The notes under the pieces were generated by a model. The model ran no database searches. It had not been told where the DNA came from and worked only from the letters and a program-made list of their open reading frames with translations. From assembly GCF_002165575.1 (NCBI RefSeq), contig NZ_MXQF01000008.1, positions 124,001 to 188,000 on the forward strand: a DNA stretch of 64,000 nt, read 5' to 3'. The first letter of the stretch is position 1. Every line of letters begins with the position of its first letter. The position numbers and the translations under genes are program-made. The DNA comes from Pseudoalteromonas sp. A601. GTDB taxonomy: Bacteria; Pseudomonadota; Gammaproteobacteria; Enterobacterales; Alteromonadaceae. Shown here piece after piece: positions 27,358 through 38,200 of the stretch.

Positions 27358-29100
27358 TTAACGAAATACGCGGCGCAAACCAACTAGTGGCAGCAATAGT
27401 AAGGTATACCATGGGAAGCTTGCTGATTGACGCTCATAGGTCTCTGTTTCTGGATCTGTACAACTATCGACTTCACCATCAATTGGGGTTAGCTTGACTG
27501 CTACAGAAACACTTTCGTATTCTATATCGCCGTTGATATCAGTAACTACACCGCCTAATGTATCTGTTTTTTCAACCGTTTTGGTTGCAACACCAAAGAT
27601 TTCGTTGTTGTTATTAATAGACTTCGCCTCTGAAACAACGTATTTGTAACGTGTTTCACCGTCTTCCTCATAACAAGGTAGCAAGTCGTTAAGGTTAGTA
27701 ATGCTATCTTCACCTATCTTATACAAGAAACCTTCGCGACGACGAGACCCAACATTAAATACATCAGTTTCACCTTCACCTACAATATAACCATTATCAT
27801 TAATATCATTGGCAAATGAGCTTGAGCTATTAAAGTAATCAGTCGGAAAAACCGTGCTACCCGATGCGATATCATGATAGAAAAATTTAAACCGTGAGGC
27901 ACCTTCAATATACTTAGTAGCGTAGCCAACTATTACATCATTCTCATTGATGCTAATAGCTTTACCACCAAACCAATCATCTTCTTGATCGACTATCTCT
28001 GTAACATTACCATCTTTAAAATAAACGGGTAACGATAAAATGGTGTCAGAGTCTTTTACATATCGAACTGAAGAATAGCCTACTGCTATACCGTTTTTAT
28101 TAACCCCTACCGCATTACTTATAAATGCAGCACCCTCATCTTCATCCGGTGTCAATCCAAGGCCGAGTATTTCAGTATCAACGATATTCAAACTAGAATC
28201 CAGTTTCCACTTGACTGCCCGTAAGTCAAATAATTGTGACGATGAACTTCTGTGTATATTTTCTATACAAACACTGATTAATTCATCTTCTCCATCACAG
28301 TTATCATCAATATTTTCTTGTCTATCTTCAGGTATCCCCGTTGAAACCTGGCCTACTACTGTGTAGCCACTATTAGTCTTTACGATATCACCGGCTGAAC
28401 TAATACCACCATATTCATCAAAATCAGGGAACAATGGGAACGCTACACCTGAGTCAGAAATAACAACACCGCGAGAAATAAACTCTCGTTCAAAATGGGT
28501 TTCTTCCTTATCTTGACCATCTGGTGTGAATAAAACTTTTTCATAAGGTGCACTGCCCCAACCTACTGAAACACCATCATCGGCAATGGCGTTATAAATG
28601 TTACTGGTTGAACGGGTTAAACCACTAAAATCAACAGAACCAATATCAAAAAACACTTGTTCTTGCGCTGGTGAACCATCCTCTGAAAATCTTATCGCAG
28701 CAAGGTTGGCGAGCTTTTGATATTCAGAATTAGTTGCCTGTTTATTAGTTAAAAAAGAAAGCATAAAGCTGTGTGCATCAGAGTTTGTTGCCGCAGCGTT
28801 TTTATTTTGAATATCGTCAAGCGTGAAGCTTATTTCTTTCTTAATTTGCTTAAAGTACTCTTCTCGCTCACGATAAGCACTTTCAATTAAACTGTCTGTA
28901 AAATCAATATAACTAACATCAATAGGTAAATTATATAAACCATTTACTAGGCCAATCATATGGCCGTTTTCACTTACGTCTGTAACATAACTATGTTTTG
29001 CTTCATCAAATGAACCAAGTTCGGTCAATTGGTAAGTAGCACTTAAAGCTGATGTGCTTATTGTCGCTAAAATACTGGCAGCGAGTAATTTATATTTCAT
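27358..29100 (-). CDS. DUF3466 family exported protein
   Basis: A 580-residue secreted protein with signal peptide (cleavage near ALSA, residue 21). It contains repeated motifs of the type DVSENGHMIGL, AINENDVIVGYAT, DINDNGYIVGEGE and SINNNNEIFGVA, about 40-90 residues apart; such repeats suggest a beta-propeller. The C-terminus is hydrophobic plus basic (FPWYTLLLLPLVGLRRVFR), resembling a membrane-sorting tail of the rhombosortase kind but without a clear Gly-Gly motif. Gene order uup-DUF3466 is usual in Alteromonadales and Vibrio. The function is unknown. Confidence 0.75.
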   Translation of the reverse strand: MKYKLLAASILATISTSALSATYQLTELGSFDEAKHSYVTDVSENGHMIGLVNGLYNLPIDVSYIDFTDSLIESAYREREEYFKQIKKEISFTLDDIQNKNAAATNSDAHSFMLSFLTNKQATNSEYQKLANLAAIRFSEDGSPAQEQVFFDIGSVDFSGLTRSTSNIYNAIADDGVSVGWGSAPYEKVLFTPDGQDKEETHFEREFISRGVVISDSGVAFPLFPDFDEYGGISSAGDIVKTNSGYTVVGQVSTGIPEDRQENIDDNCDGEDELISVCIENIHRSSSSQLFDLRAVKWKLDSSLNIVDTEILGLGLTPDEDEGAAFISNAVGVNKNGIAVGYSSVRYVKDSDTILSLPVYFKDGNVTEIVDQEDDWFGGKAISINENDVIVGYATKYIEGASRFKFFYHDIASGSTVFPTDYFNSSSSFANDINDNGYIVGEGETDVFNVGSRRREGFLYKIGEDSITNLNDLLPCYEEDGETRYKYVVSEAKSINNNNEIFGVATKTVEKTDTLGGVVTDINGDIEYESVSVAVKLTPIDGEVDSCTDPETETYERQSASFPWYTLLLLPLVGLRRVFR

Positions 29101-29111
29101 TTTAGTCCTTA

Positions 29112-31028
29112 CTACTGATTCTTTAAATCTTCAAGTTCTTCCCAGCGCTCTAACGCGGTTTCAAGGTCAGACTCAAGTTGTGCTAAATGGTTCAATGCTT
29201 GAGAAGTAATGTTTGCGTCTTGTTTGAAAAAGTCTGCATCATTAACAACCGCTTGCTGATAATCTATTGCTTGTTCAAGTTGCTCAAGCTTACTGGGTAA
29301 TTGCTCTAATTCAAGCTTTAATTTGTAAGAGAGTTTATTGCCCTTACTTTCGTCGTTTTTAGCTGTTTTAACCGCAGGCTTTTCTGCTTTTTTAACGGGT
29401 GCCGCCGCTTGTTTTTTTTGCTCTTGCGCAAGGTAGTTTACATAGGCTTCATAATCACTATACCCACCTACCATATCAGTAATAGTACCGTTACCTTCAA
29501 ACGCCCATACACTGGTACATGTGTTATCAATGAACTCACGGTCATGGCTTACAATAAGCACTGTACCTTGATATTGATTGATAATATCTTCTAATAATTC
29601 GAGTGTTTCGATGTCTAAATCATTGGTTGGCTCATCCAGTACCAAGATATTTGATGGTTTTAAGAATAACTTAGCAAGCAATAAGCGGTTTTTTTCACCA
29701 CCTGACAATGCCTTAACGGGTGTACGAGCACGCGCAGGCGGGAATAAAAAGTCTTGCAAATAACCAAGCACGTGACGCGAACGCCCGCCCATCATAACTT
29801 CCTGCTTACCTTCAGCAACGTTATCTTGCACGGTTGCTTCTTCATCAAGCTTTTGACGATATTGGTCAAAATAGGCAAACTCTAAGTTTACGCCTTGTTT
29901 GATATCACCACTATCAGCAGCTAAATCACCAAATAATAACTTTAATAGTGTCGTTTTACCGATACCATTGGGGCCAACCAGTCCAATTCTATCGCCACGC
30001 ATTACTAGAGTAGAAAAGTCATCAGCAATCACTTTATCTTTGAAAGCATGATGAATGTGCTTCGCTTCAAATACAAGCTTGCCTGATCTATCCGCAGTTT
30101 CGATATTAAAGTCAGTTTTACCTACCTGCTCTACACGTTGCTTTCGTTCAACGCGTAATTGCTTAAGTTCACGTACTCGCCCTTCATTACGCGTACGACG
30201 TGCTTTAACACCTTGGCGGATCCACGCTTCTTCTTCAGCTAAACGCTTATCAAAAAGCGCATTTTGTGTTTCTTCAACTTTTAAATCATGCGCTTTTTGC
30301 TCAAGATAAGTCGCGTAATCACCTGGGTAAGAAATCAGTTTACCTCGGTCTAAATCTAAAATGCGGGTCGCAACCGCGCGGATGAATGCACGGTCATGAG
30401 AAATAAAGACAATTCCACCTTTAAACTCTTTTAAAAATTGCTCTAACCACATAACACTGTCCATGTCTAAGTGGTTCGTTGGTTCATCAAGTAATAATAA
30501 ATCAGGCTCACTGACAAGAGCGCGTGCTAATGCAACTTTACGTAACCAACCACCTGAAAGCGATTCAAGTTTTGCTTCTGGTGAAAGCTCTAAACGAGTA
30601 AGAACAAGCTGAATACGGCTATCAAACCGCCAACCATCCGCTGCTTCTAATTGATTCGATAAGCGCTCTAATTGGTTTAATAATTTGTCGGTGCATTCAG
30701 TTTGTAGTTGAGTACTGACATGATGATAATCAATAAGTAAGTTTGCAATTTCAGGCATACCTTGAGCAACATAATCAAATACAGTACCACTGGCGCCTTT
30801 TGGCGGATCTTGCTCTAAACGAGAAATTTTGATGCCGCCTAGCTGGTTAATTTCACCATCGTCTAAAATAACTTGGCCATCTAAAACTTTTAATAAAGTT
30901 GATTTACCTGCACCGTTACGACCAACTATACACACTCGCTCACCGGTTTCTATCACCGCATCAGCGTCATCTAATAATGGGTGTGTACCGTAAGCTAATT
31001 GCGCTTTTGAAATTCTGATTAAATCCAT
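29112..31028 (-). CDS. uup: ABC-F ATPase Uup
   Basis: A soluble tandem ABC ATPase that acts on ribosomes and affects transposon precise excision in E. coli. First cassette: GRNGAGKSTLL, LSGGWLRKVALARAL and LLLDEPTNHLD. Second: GPNGIGKTTLL, LSGGEKNRLLLAKLF and LVLDEPTNDLD. The linker (about 240-310) is charged and helical, and the C-terminal 70 residues form a coiled coil rich in Glu/Leu, as in Uup. The start chosen is ATG at 31026-31028, reading MDLIRISKAQLAYG. Length 638 matches E. coli (635). Confidence 0.95.
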   Translation of the reverse strand: MDLIRISKAQLAYGTHPLLDDADAVIETGERVCIVGRNGAGKSTLLKVLDGQVILDDGEINQLGGIKISRLEQDPPKGASGTVFDYVAQGMPEIANLLIDYHHVSTQLQTECTDKLLNQLERLSNQLEAADGWRFDSRIQLVLTRLELSPEAKLESLSGGWLRKVALARALVSEPDLLLLDEPTNHLDMDSVMWLEQFLKEFKGGIVFISHDRAFIRAVATRILDLDRGKLISYPGDYATYLEQKAHDLKVEETQNALFDKRLAEEEAWIRQGVKARRTRNEGRVRELKQLRVERKQRVEQVGKTDFNIETADRSGKLVFEAKHIHHAFKDKVIADDFSTLVMRGDRIGLVGPNGIGKTTLLKLLFGDLAADSGDIKQGVNLEFAYFDQYRQKLDEEATVQDNVAEGKQEVMMGGRSRHVLGYLQDFLFPPARARTPVKALSGGEKNRLLLAKLFLKPSNILVLDEPTNDLDIETLELLEDIINQYQGTVLIVSHDREFIDNTCTSVWAFEGNGTITDMVGGYSDYEAYVNYLAQEQKKQAAAPVKKAEKPAVKTAKNDESKGNKLSYKLKLELEQLPSKLEQLEQAIDYQQAVVNDADFFKQDANITSQALNHLAQLESDLETALERWEELEDLKNQ

Positions 31029-31045
31029 GTTGTTTATGTACTCTT

Positions 31046-31285
31046 TTATGCTGTTTGCGTAAATAACTGACGCACTTGTTGCGCAGTAAATGGCCAAAAT
31101 AACATTTGGCCATTTTCGCTTTTTAAAACGGGTATACTGATTTGATACTCGGCAATGAGCTTTTCGTCACTCATTATATCCACCAGCTTTAAATTCTGCT
31201 CGTCTTGCAATAATGGGACGATTAACTCATGGGCTTGCTCACAAAGGTGACAGCCATCGGTATGGTACAAAGTCCAATTAGCCAT
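31046..31285 (-). CDS. Glutaredoxin-like protein (DUF836)
   Basis: A 79-residue thioredoxin-fold protein with CHLC (12-15) as redox motif and the cis-Pro in SIPVLK. Its start overlaps the rlmKL stop by 8 bp, and uup begins 17 bp after its stop, so all three are probably co-transcribed. Such small DUF836 proteins have no assigned partner. Confidence 0.8.
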   Translation of the reverse strand: MANWTLYHTDGCHLCEQAHELIVPLLQDEQNLKLVDIMSDEKLIAEYQISIPVLKSENGQMLFWPFTAQQVRQLFTQTA

Positions 31286-33395
31286 GCGTAATTAACCAGC
31301 TATTATGAATTTGCTTATTACGTTTAAAGTCTGGCGATAATGTTTGTTCTGAAATATTAATCGCTTTGAGCCCTAAACCGATTAAGCCAACCTCATCCAT
31401 CGCAAAACCACGTTTGTTATTTGAAAATATAAGTGTGCCTGATGGGCTAAGAATCTTTTTCACCCAGGTTAGTAACTTGATATGATCTCGCTGTACATCA
31501 AATGCATCTTTCATTCGCTTAGAGTTTGAAAATGTTGGCGGATCTAAAAAAATCAAATCATACTGGCTTGTTGCATATTCTAACCATTTTAGACAATCAG
31601 CTTGCTCAAAACGGTAGCGAGTATTACTAATATTGTTCAACTCAAAATTATCTTGCCCCCACTTTAAGTAAGTTTTAGATAAATCAACAGTCGTAATCGC
31701 TTTAGCTCCACCAAGGGCGGCATGCACAGAAGCAGTTCCGGTATAGGCAAATAAATTCAAAAAGCGTTTATCTTTGGCATTTTGTTGAATATAGCGACGC
31801 GCTAAGCGGTGATCTAAAAACAAACCTGTATCTAAGTAATCAAACAAATTAACTTTAAATTTAGCACCAAACTCTTCAATTACTTGAGTCCGGTTTTGCT
31901 TAGCCATTGGGGTGTATTGTTCCTCCCCTTTTTGTTTTTTACGAACTTTTACAGCGATATTTTCTGGGGCAATTTTAAGCTGCTGAGCGGTTAAAGTGAT
32001 CACATCTTGCAGGCGTTTATGCGCTGTTGCGTCATCAATCTCTTTTGGCGCGGCATACTCGAAGATAACTGCTGAGTCACCATATACGTCTACTGCCACG
32101 TTATATTCTGGGATATCGGCATCGTAAACGCGGTACGCTTGCACATCATTTTGCTTGAGCCAGTTTTTTAAACCTTGTTTGTTCTTTTTAACACGGTTTG
32201 CAAAAGACATTGAGCCTTCAAAATTAAGCGCAGGCTTATCTTCACTTGTTTGACTGACTTGCTTATCGTCTAACTGATATAAATTTAATACCACATCAAG
32301 CGGTCCATTTTTAAATTTATAACGTTTAAGTTTAACTAATTTTAAAAGCTTAAAGAGGCTTTCATCCATGCCCAAAAGAGCCAGCTTCCAATTATTAAAG
32401 TGCTTTTTAAACCCCGTGCCTAAACTACGATGTAAATCAACCAACTCTGCCATTGAACCTATACGTTCACCATAAGGTAAGTTTGAAATCACTACACCAG
32501 GTAATTTTGCAACAGATGTCAGCTTAGTGGCATCACTTTGCTTAAATTTAATAATATCACCGAGCTCTGCGCGCTTGGCATTATCGACGGCTTTACTTAA
32601 CACCTGCCCGTCGTAATCATGGCCAATTAGCCATAATTTAGGATCTGTAATTTGAGCAATAAGCTCTTCTCTTAATGCATTGAATTTCGCAACACGAAAG
32701 CTTGGCAGTCTTTCAAAAGCAAACCCTTCACGAAATAAGCCTGGGGCTTCATTTCGAGCCATACCTGCGGCTTCAATTAAAATAGTGCCAGCACCACAAC
32801 ATGGATCAAATAAAGGTTGTTGTACATTATCAAGCCAACCACTGCGCTTAATAAGTGCTGCAGCTAAGTGTTCCTTGATAGGTGCTTTACCCTGTCCTTC
32901 ACGGTAACCACGTTCAGACAAACGCGGGCCAGAATAGTCGATGTACATTGCCACACCTTGTCGAGATAAACGCGCTACCACACGCACGTTAGCATCTTGC
33001 TTATCAACATTAGGACGCTGTTCATATAAATCATTGAAGTAATCAACAATCGCATCTTTGATCACAAGGCCAGAGAACTGCGTATTTTTCAATGAATCAT
33101 TCGTGCCATTAAAATCAACAGCAAAAGTCTGAGTCGGCCCAAACCATTCTTGCCATGGTTGTAGACGGGCAAATTTGTACAGGCTATCTTTGTCATTAAC
33201 GCCTTCTTTTTCTTCAATCAACATCATAACGCGGGTCGCGAAACGGCTCATTAAACATACTTTTTGTGCTAGTGTTGTATCCGCGTCAAAACGCACAGAG
33301 CCCACTGTTTGCTTGGTGACAGTAGCCCCAATTTCAGTAAGTTCATCAACCAATAAATTTTCGATTCCGATAGAAGTAAGCGCGATAAATTGCAA
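31278..33395 (-). CDS. rlmL: 23S rRNA methyltransferase RlmKL (m2G2445 / m7G2069)
   Basis: A 705-residue fusion. The N-terminal half holds a THUMP domain and an m2G methyltransferase (DPCCGAGTILIEAA, NLPYGERIG). The C-terminal half is an RlmK-type methyltransferase (FLNLFAYTGTASVHAA, DPPTFSNSKRM). This is the same domain order and length as E. coli RlmL (702). The start is TTG, with AAGGG about 9 bases upstream. Position between zapC and uup matches E. coli, apart from the missing ycbX. Confidence 0.95.
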   Translation of the reverse strand: MQFIALTSIGIENLLVDELTEIGATVTKQTVGSVRFDADTTLAQKVCLMSRFATRVMMLIEEKEGVNDKDSLYKFARLQPWQEWFGPTQTFAVDFNGTNDSLKNTQFSGLVIKDAIVDYFNDLYEQRPNVDKQDANVRVVARLSRQGVAMYIDYSGPRLSERGYREGQGKAPIKEHLAAALIKRSGWLDNVQQPLFDPCCGAGTILIEAAGMARNEAPGLFREGFAFERLPSFRVAKFNALREELIAQITDPKLWLIGHDYDGQVLSKAVDNAKRAELGDIIKFKQSDATKLTSVAKLPGVVISNLPYGERIGSMAELVDLHRSLGTGFKKHFNNWKLALLGMDESLFKLLKLVKLKRYKFKNGPLDVVLNLYQLDDKQVSQTSEDKPALNFEGSMSFANRVKKNKQGLKNWLKQNDVQAYRVYDADIPEYNVAVDVYGDSAVIFEYAAPKEIDDATAHKRLQDVITLTAQQLKIAPENIAVKVRKKQKGEEQYTPMAKQNRTQVIEEFGAKFKVNLFDYLDTGLFLDHRLARRYIQQNAKDKRFLNLFAYTGTASVHAALGGAKAITTVDLSKTYLKWGQDNFELNNISNTRYRFEQADCLKWLEYATSQYDLIFLDPPTFSNSKRMKDAFDVQRDHIKLLTWVKKILSPSGTLIFSNNKRGFAMDEVGLIGLGLKAINISEQTLSPDFKRNKQIHNSWLITHG

Positions 33396-33485
33396 AGTAA
33401 AAACCCTTAGTAGCTAATTACGCGGGATTATAACATAGGTTGGCATACAAACACGTGATAAAGGGGTTAACAATAAAAAATTTGC

Positions 33486-34016
33486 TTAGGCTGTTTTACT
33501 GTTTTGTGCGTGGGTATAAATTGGGTGTACTCGATTGTTAAGTACACGGATTGCTTCAAACTGGTTCAAGCTCAGGTTTTCATCTAGTTGATAATGCTCA
33601 GACAAACTAATACACAAGGATGCGTCATCACTGTGGTCAATTATTAAAAATTCTCCCGTTTGAATACGAGATTGTAACTTAATTATTGCCTCTACACTTG
33701 GCTCATGGCCTGTATACGGTTCAAAAAACCAACTTTTAGCAAGCACAGGTTTTAAATGAAATTTTGCCGCAGTAGCATTAAGCGCAATCTGACAAAGCTG
33801 GGCTGCTTGCCATAAATTAAAACCATCAAGATATTGATATACTTGCTGATAAAAAGCTGCATCTTCTAAACTAAAATTAGGCTCCGATAAAGCGCTGTCG
33901 GTAAGTTGTCGAAGTTTATAAGGCGTGCACAATTGCATATCTTGGTCTAGATCGACCAATAAGCGATTATTTGTAGGACAAGCTATCCATTTCCATTGTT
34001 TTGATGCTTGTAACAT
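33486..34016 (-). CDS. zapC: Cell division protein ZapC
   Basis: ZapC binds and bundles FtsZ at the division site. The 176-residue reading from the ATG at 34014-34016 fits the family: WKWIACPTNNRLLVDLDQDM at the start, LEDAAFYQ, ALNATAAKFHLKPVLAKSWF in the centre and AIRVLNNRVHPI at the end. An in-frame ATG four codons earlier lies too close to its AGGAG. The pyrD-zapC order is as in enterobacteria and Vibrio. Confidence 0.85.
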   Translation of the reverse strand: MLQASKQWKWIACPTNNRLLVDLDQDMQLCTPYKLRQLTDSALSEPNFSLEDAAFYQQVYQYLDGFNLWQAAQLCQIALNATAAKFHLKPVLAKSWFFEPYTGHEPSVEAIIKLQSRIQTGEFLIIDHSDDASLCISLSEHYQLDENLSLNQFEAIRVLNNRVHPIYTHAQNSKTA

Positions 34017-34136
34017 GTGCTTCCCCATTGCTCCTAAAACTTACTGCATAAATGAGGATTATAGCGGCTTTTGACCATTTAATAAATATTTTATTAGAAC
34101 ATTTATTGAACGATCAAAAGCTTAGATAACTGATCC

Positions 34137-35147
34137 TTATAAGCCCGAGAGGATCGTTTTTACCAATTGTGGGCCTTTATATATAAATCCTGTGTATACC
34201 TGTACCAGATCAGCCCCGCTGGTAAACTTCTCCTTTGCACTGGCAGCATCGTCAATCCCACCTACACCAATAATAGGTAGCTTGCCTTGTGTAAGACGCT
34301 TAAGCTCTTTAACCACTTGGGTTGAGCGTGCGCGCACAGGTTGACCAGATAAGCCTCCTGCTTCATTAGCGTATTGCTGTCCTTGCACTGCTGTACGCTC
34401 AAGAGTGGTATTTGTGGCAATCACTCCATCGATCTTATTATTGATCAAAGACTCACTAACTTGGCCAATTTGCACCTCATCCAGATCCGGCGCAATCTTA
34501 ACTAGCATAGGTACTTGCTTATTATGTTTAGCAATTAAATCAAGCTGCTCGTTTTTAAGGCTCTGTAAAAGGTCATCAAGTGCTTCACCATATTGTAAAT
34601 CACGTAGCCCTGGGGTATTCGGTGAAGAGATATTTACTGTAATATATGACGCATGTTCAAATACTTTACGCATACAGTGAATATAATCGTCTTTGCCTTG
34701 CTCATTTGGGGTATCTTTATTTTTACCAATATTGATCCCCAAAATTCCATCATATTTAGCCGCCTTGACGTTATTTACTAAATTATCAACGCCTTTATTA
34801 TTAAAGCCCATACGATTAATTATTGCGTTTGACTCAGGTAAACGGAAAATACGTGGTTTGTCATTCCCCGCTTGTGGCCGTGGTGTAACAGTACCTACTT
34901 CAATAAAACCAAAGCCCATTTGCGAAAATGCATCAATACATTCAGCATTTTTATCAAGTCCTGCTGCTAAACCTACGGGATTTTTAAACGTTAAACCCAA
35001 AAAATCAACTGGGCGATCAGCCACTGATTGCGACCACGCGGCACTAAATGGTGTATTAGTAAAGCGGCGTAAATTATGTAATGCAAACTCATGGGCCCAT
35101 TCCGCATCACGGGTGAACATAAAACGGCGAGCAAGATCATAAAACAT
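34137..35147 (-). CDS. pyrD: Dihydroorotate dehydrogenase (quinone), class 2
   Basis: The membrane-associated FMN enzyme of pyrimidine synthesis. The N-terminal amphipathic helix ([11 protein letters not shown]) docks to the membrane. [16 protein letters not shown], the catalytic Ser in [22 protein letters not shown] and [15 protein letters not shown] are in place. Length 336 equals E. coli PyrD. Confidence 0.96.
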   Translation of the reverse strand: MFYDLARRFMFTRDAEWAHEFALHNLRRFTNTPFSAAWSQSVADRPVDFLGLTFKNPVGLAAGLDKNAECIDAFSQMGFGFIEVGTVTPRPQAGNDKPRIFRLPESNAIINRMGFNNKGVDNLVNNVKAAKYDGILGINIGKNKDTPNEQGKDDYIHCMRKVFEHASYITVNISSPNTPGLRDLQYGEALDDLLQSLKNEQLDLIAKHNKQVPMLVKIAPDLDEVQIGQVSESLINNKIDGVIATNTTLERTAVQGQQYANEAGGLSGQPVRARSTQVVKELKRLTQGKLPIIGVGGIDDAASAKEKFTSGADLVQVYTGFIYKGPQLVKTILSGL

Positions 35148-35164
35148 TAAAAAATCCTCTATAT

Positions 35165-35194
35165 AAAAAAATACCCCAGACTAGGCTGGGGTAT
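35165..35194 (-). terminator. Rho-independent terminator after the glutamate dehydrogenase gene
   Basis: Stem ATACCCCAG / CTGGGGTAT with ACTAGG loop. The A-run at 35165-35171 gives a T-run on the minus strand. It lies between the dehydrogenase stop and pyrD. Confidence 0.85.
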
Positions 35195-35238
35195 TGTAAG
35201 CTATTAACTCATTATTATCACGTTAGAAAACGCGTAAG

Positions 35239-38200
35239 TTATTTTGCCGGTGTATCACAGTTATGGCTAAGTAACATAAGTTCACGTAATGCCACAGAGA
35301 ACTTGGCAAAGTCATGACTTTGCGAAGTCTTAAACTCTGCTAACATTTGCTCCCAACGTTTAAGTAATAAATCTTGGCTGTCCATCCAATGATCTATTTG
35401 ACTATCAACGTCTTTGTCATCGCCTTCAAAGCCATTAAGTACCACTTCAGCAAGTGTACGTTGTTGCCAATCTAGCTCTTCACGGTACGATGCACGAGCA
35501 AGGGCTTGCCAATGATTTGCCACAGGCTGGTTGGTTATTTGTTCTAAGAACCAATGTAACCCCATACGTGCACCTAGTTTGAAGTAGGTATTAGACACCA
35601 TATCAATACTGCGTCCAGAATTATTAGCAACCTCTGCTAAATCCATTACTGAGAACAAGCTTGATAGTGCAACAATTCGTGTTGCTAAATCAGCAGGTAC
35701 GCCACTTTGGGTTAATTTTTCTGCAGATTGAACTAAACGCTCGCTTTCTTTTTCTACCATATAGCTATTTAAATTTTCGCTTAAATCGCTAAATGTAGGT
35801 GCAAAGAAGGCAATGGTTTGTTCAATATTTAACGCTTTATTACGATGACGTAAGAACCAACGTGTAGCACGGCGAACAGTACGTCGAAGTTGGTATAACA
35901 TTTCTGTTTGCACCGCCGCAGGGATCTTATTATCAAGCGCTACTATTGCATCCCATGTATCACTCATTTGGAAAATTTCATTCGCAACAGAATAACACAA
36001 GGCAATTTCAGCTTCGTTTGCGCCTGTTTCTTCTTGCATGCGCACCATGAAATTCAAGCCCATATCGTTAACAATATTGTTGGCTAATTTAGTGGCGATG
36101 ATCTCTTTACGCAGTGGATGGTTATCCATTGCGTCATTAAACTTCTCGCGTAGTGGAGCTGGGAAAGAGTTAACTAAGAGTTGGCGATAATACGGGTTTT
36201 CAGTGATCTCTTCTGTTACTAGGGATTCTTTTAGCACCATTTTAGAATATGACACTAACACTGATAACTCTGGACGCGTTAAGTCTTTACCCGCTGCAGC
36301 ACGTTCCGCAAGCTCTTCGTCTGTAGGAATGAATTCAATAGCACGATTAAGTTTGCCATCTTTTTCAAGGGCATGAATAAAGCGTACTTTCTCTTTAAGA
36401 GTTGAAGAACCTTTAGATTGAGTAATCGAAAGCGTATGTGTTTGGCGATAACAATCTTCTAATACTAATTCAGACACCTCATCGGTCATAGAGTAAAGTA
36501 ATTCATCACGTTGTTTACGTGTTAAATCACCCGCCGTCACTAAACCGTTCAGTAAAATTTTAATATTAACTTCGTTATCTGAGCATGCAACACCGCCCAC
36601 GTTATCAATAAAGTCAGTATTAACACGACCACCTTTAGCAGCAAACTCAATACGACCTAATTGGGTCGCGCCTAAGTTACCGCCTTCACCAAATACTTTC
36701 GCACCGAGTTCGCCACCATTAATACGTAGCGCATCATTTGCCCGATCGCCTACATCTGCATCACTTTCCTTGCTGCTCTTAATGTAAGTACCGATACCAC
36801 CGTTCCAAAGTAAATCAAATTCCATCATGAGTGATGCTTTGATCAACTCGTTTGGTGTCATGCTGGCTTTTTTAGTGCCCAACATTTTTTTCATTTCAGG
36901 GCTTAGACTAATTGATTTAGCCGCACGAGAGAAAACACCACCACCGGCAGAGATTAAATCTTTATTAAAGTCTTCCCACGATGAACGTGGTAGGTTAAAT
37001 AAACGCTCTCGTTCTGGGTAAGTAGCAGCTGCATCTGGCGTTGGATCCACAAAAATGTGCATATGGTTAAATGCCACTTGCAAGCGGATATGCTTAGATA
37101 ACAGCATACCATTACCAAATACATCCCCTGCCATGTCACCAATTGCCACAACGGTAAAATCGGTTGATTGGCAATCAACATCCATTTCGCGGAAATGACG
37201 TTTAACCGACTCCCAAGCACCACGGGCTGTAATACCCATTTTTTTATGGTCATAACCCACTGAACCACCTGATGCAAATGCATCACCGAGCCAGAAGTTA
37301 TATTCATTCGCAATGCCGTTTGCAATGTCAGAGAAAGTTGCAGTGCCTTTATCAGCAGCAACGACTAAATATGCATCATCTTCATCATGACGAGTTACAT
37401 CAACCGGCGGCACAATTTCACCTTGAATGATGTTATCTGTGATATCTAATAAACCACGGATAAAGATTTTGTAGCATTCTTGGCCTTCTTTGAAGAATGC
37501 CTCACGCTCGCTCGGTAATTGCTTACAAACAAAGCCGCCTTTAGAGCCAACAGGGACTATTACTGTATTTTTAACTTGTTGTGCTTTAACCAAGCCAAGT
37601 ACTTCAGTACGGAAATCTTCACGACGATCTGACCAACGCAAGCCACCACGAGCAACTTTACCACCTCGTAAATGAACACCTTCCACGCGAGGTGAGTAAA
37701 CAAAGATTTCGAATGCCGGTAATGGTAATGGCATATCTGGGATCAAGCTAGGTTTCACTTTAAACGAAACATATGATTTAAACTGACCTGTTTCATCTTT
37801 TTGGAAATAGTTAGTACGTAACGTGGCAATAATCATATCAACGTATAAACGTATAATACGGTCATCATCTAGGTTAGCGACATTCTCAAGTTCAAGGTAA
37901 ATTTGCGCAGCAAGCTTCTCGAGTGTTTTTTCACTCGCAGGATTTTTAACAGAAAACTTTTTAGCGAATAGATTTACAATCTGAGTAGCAATATGCGGGT
38001 AATTTGCAAATGTACTTTCAATATAAGTTTGCGAGAAAGTAACACCGATTTGGCGCATATATTTAGCGTATGCACGTAAAATAGACGCTTCACGGCCTGT
38101 TAAACCACCCATTAACACTAAGCGATTAAAGCCATCATTTTCTAAACGATTACCCCATACATTGGTTAACGCTGCACGAAAACGCGCTGACACTTTATCA

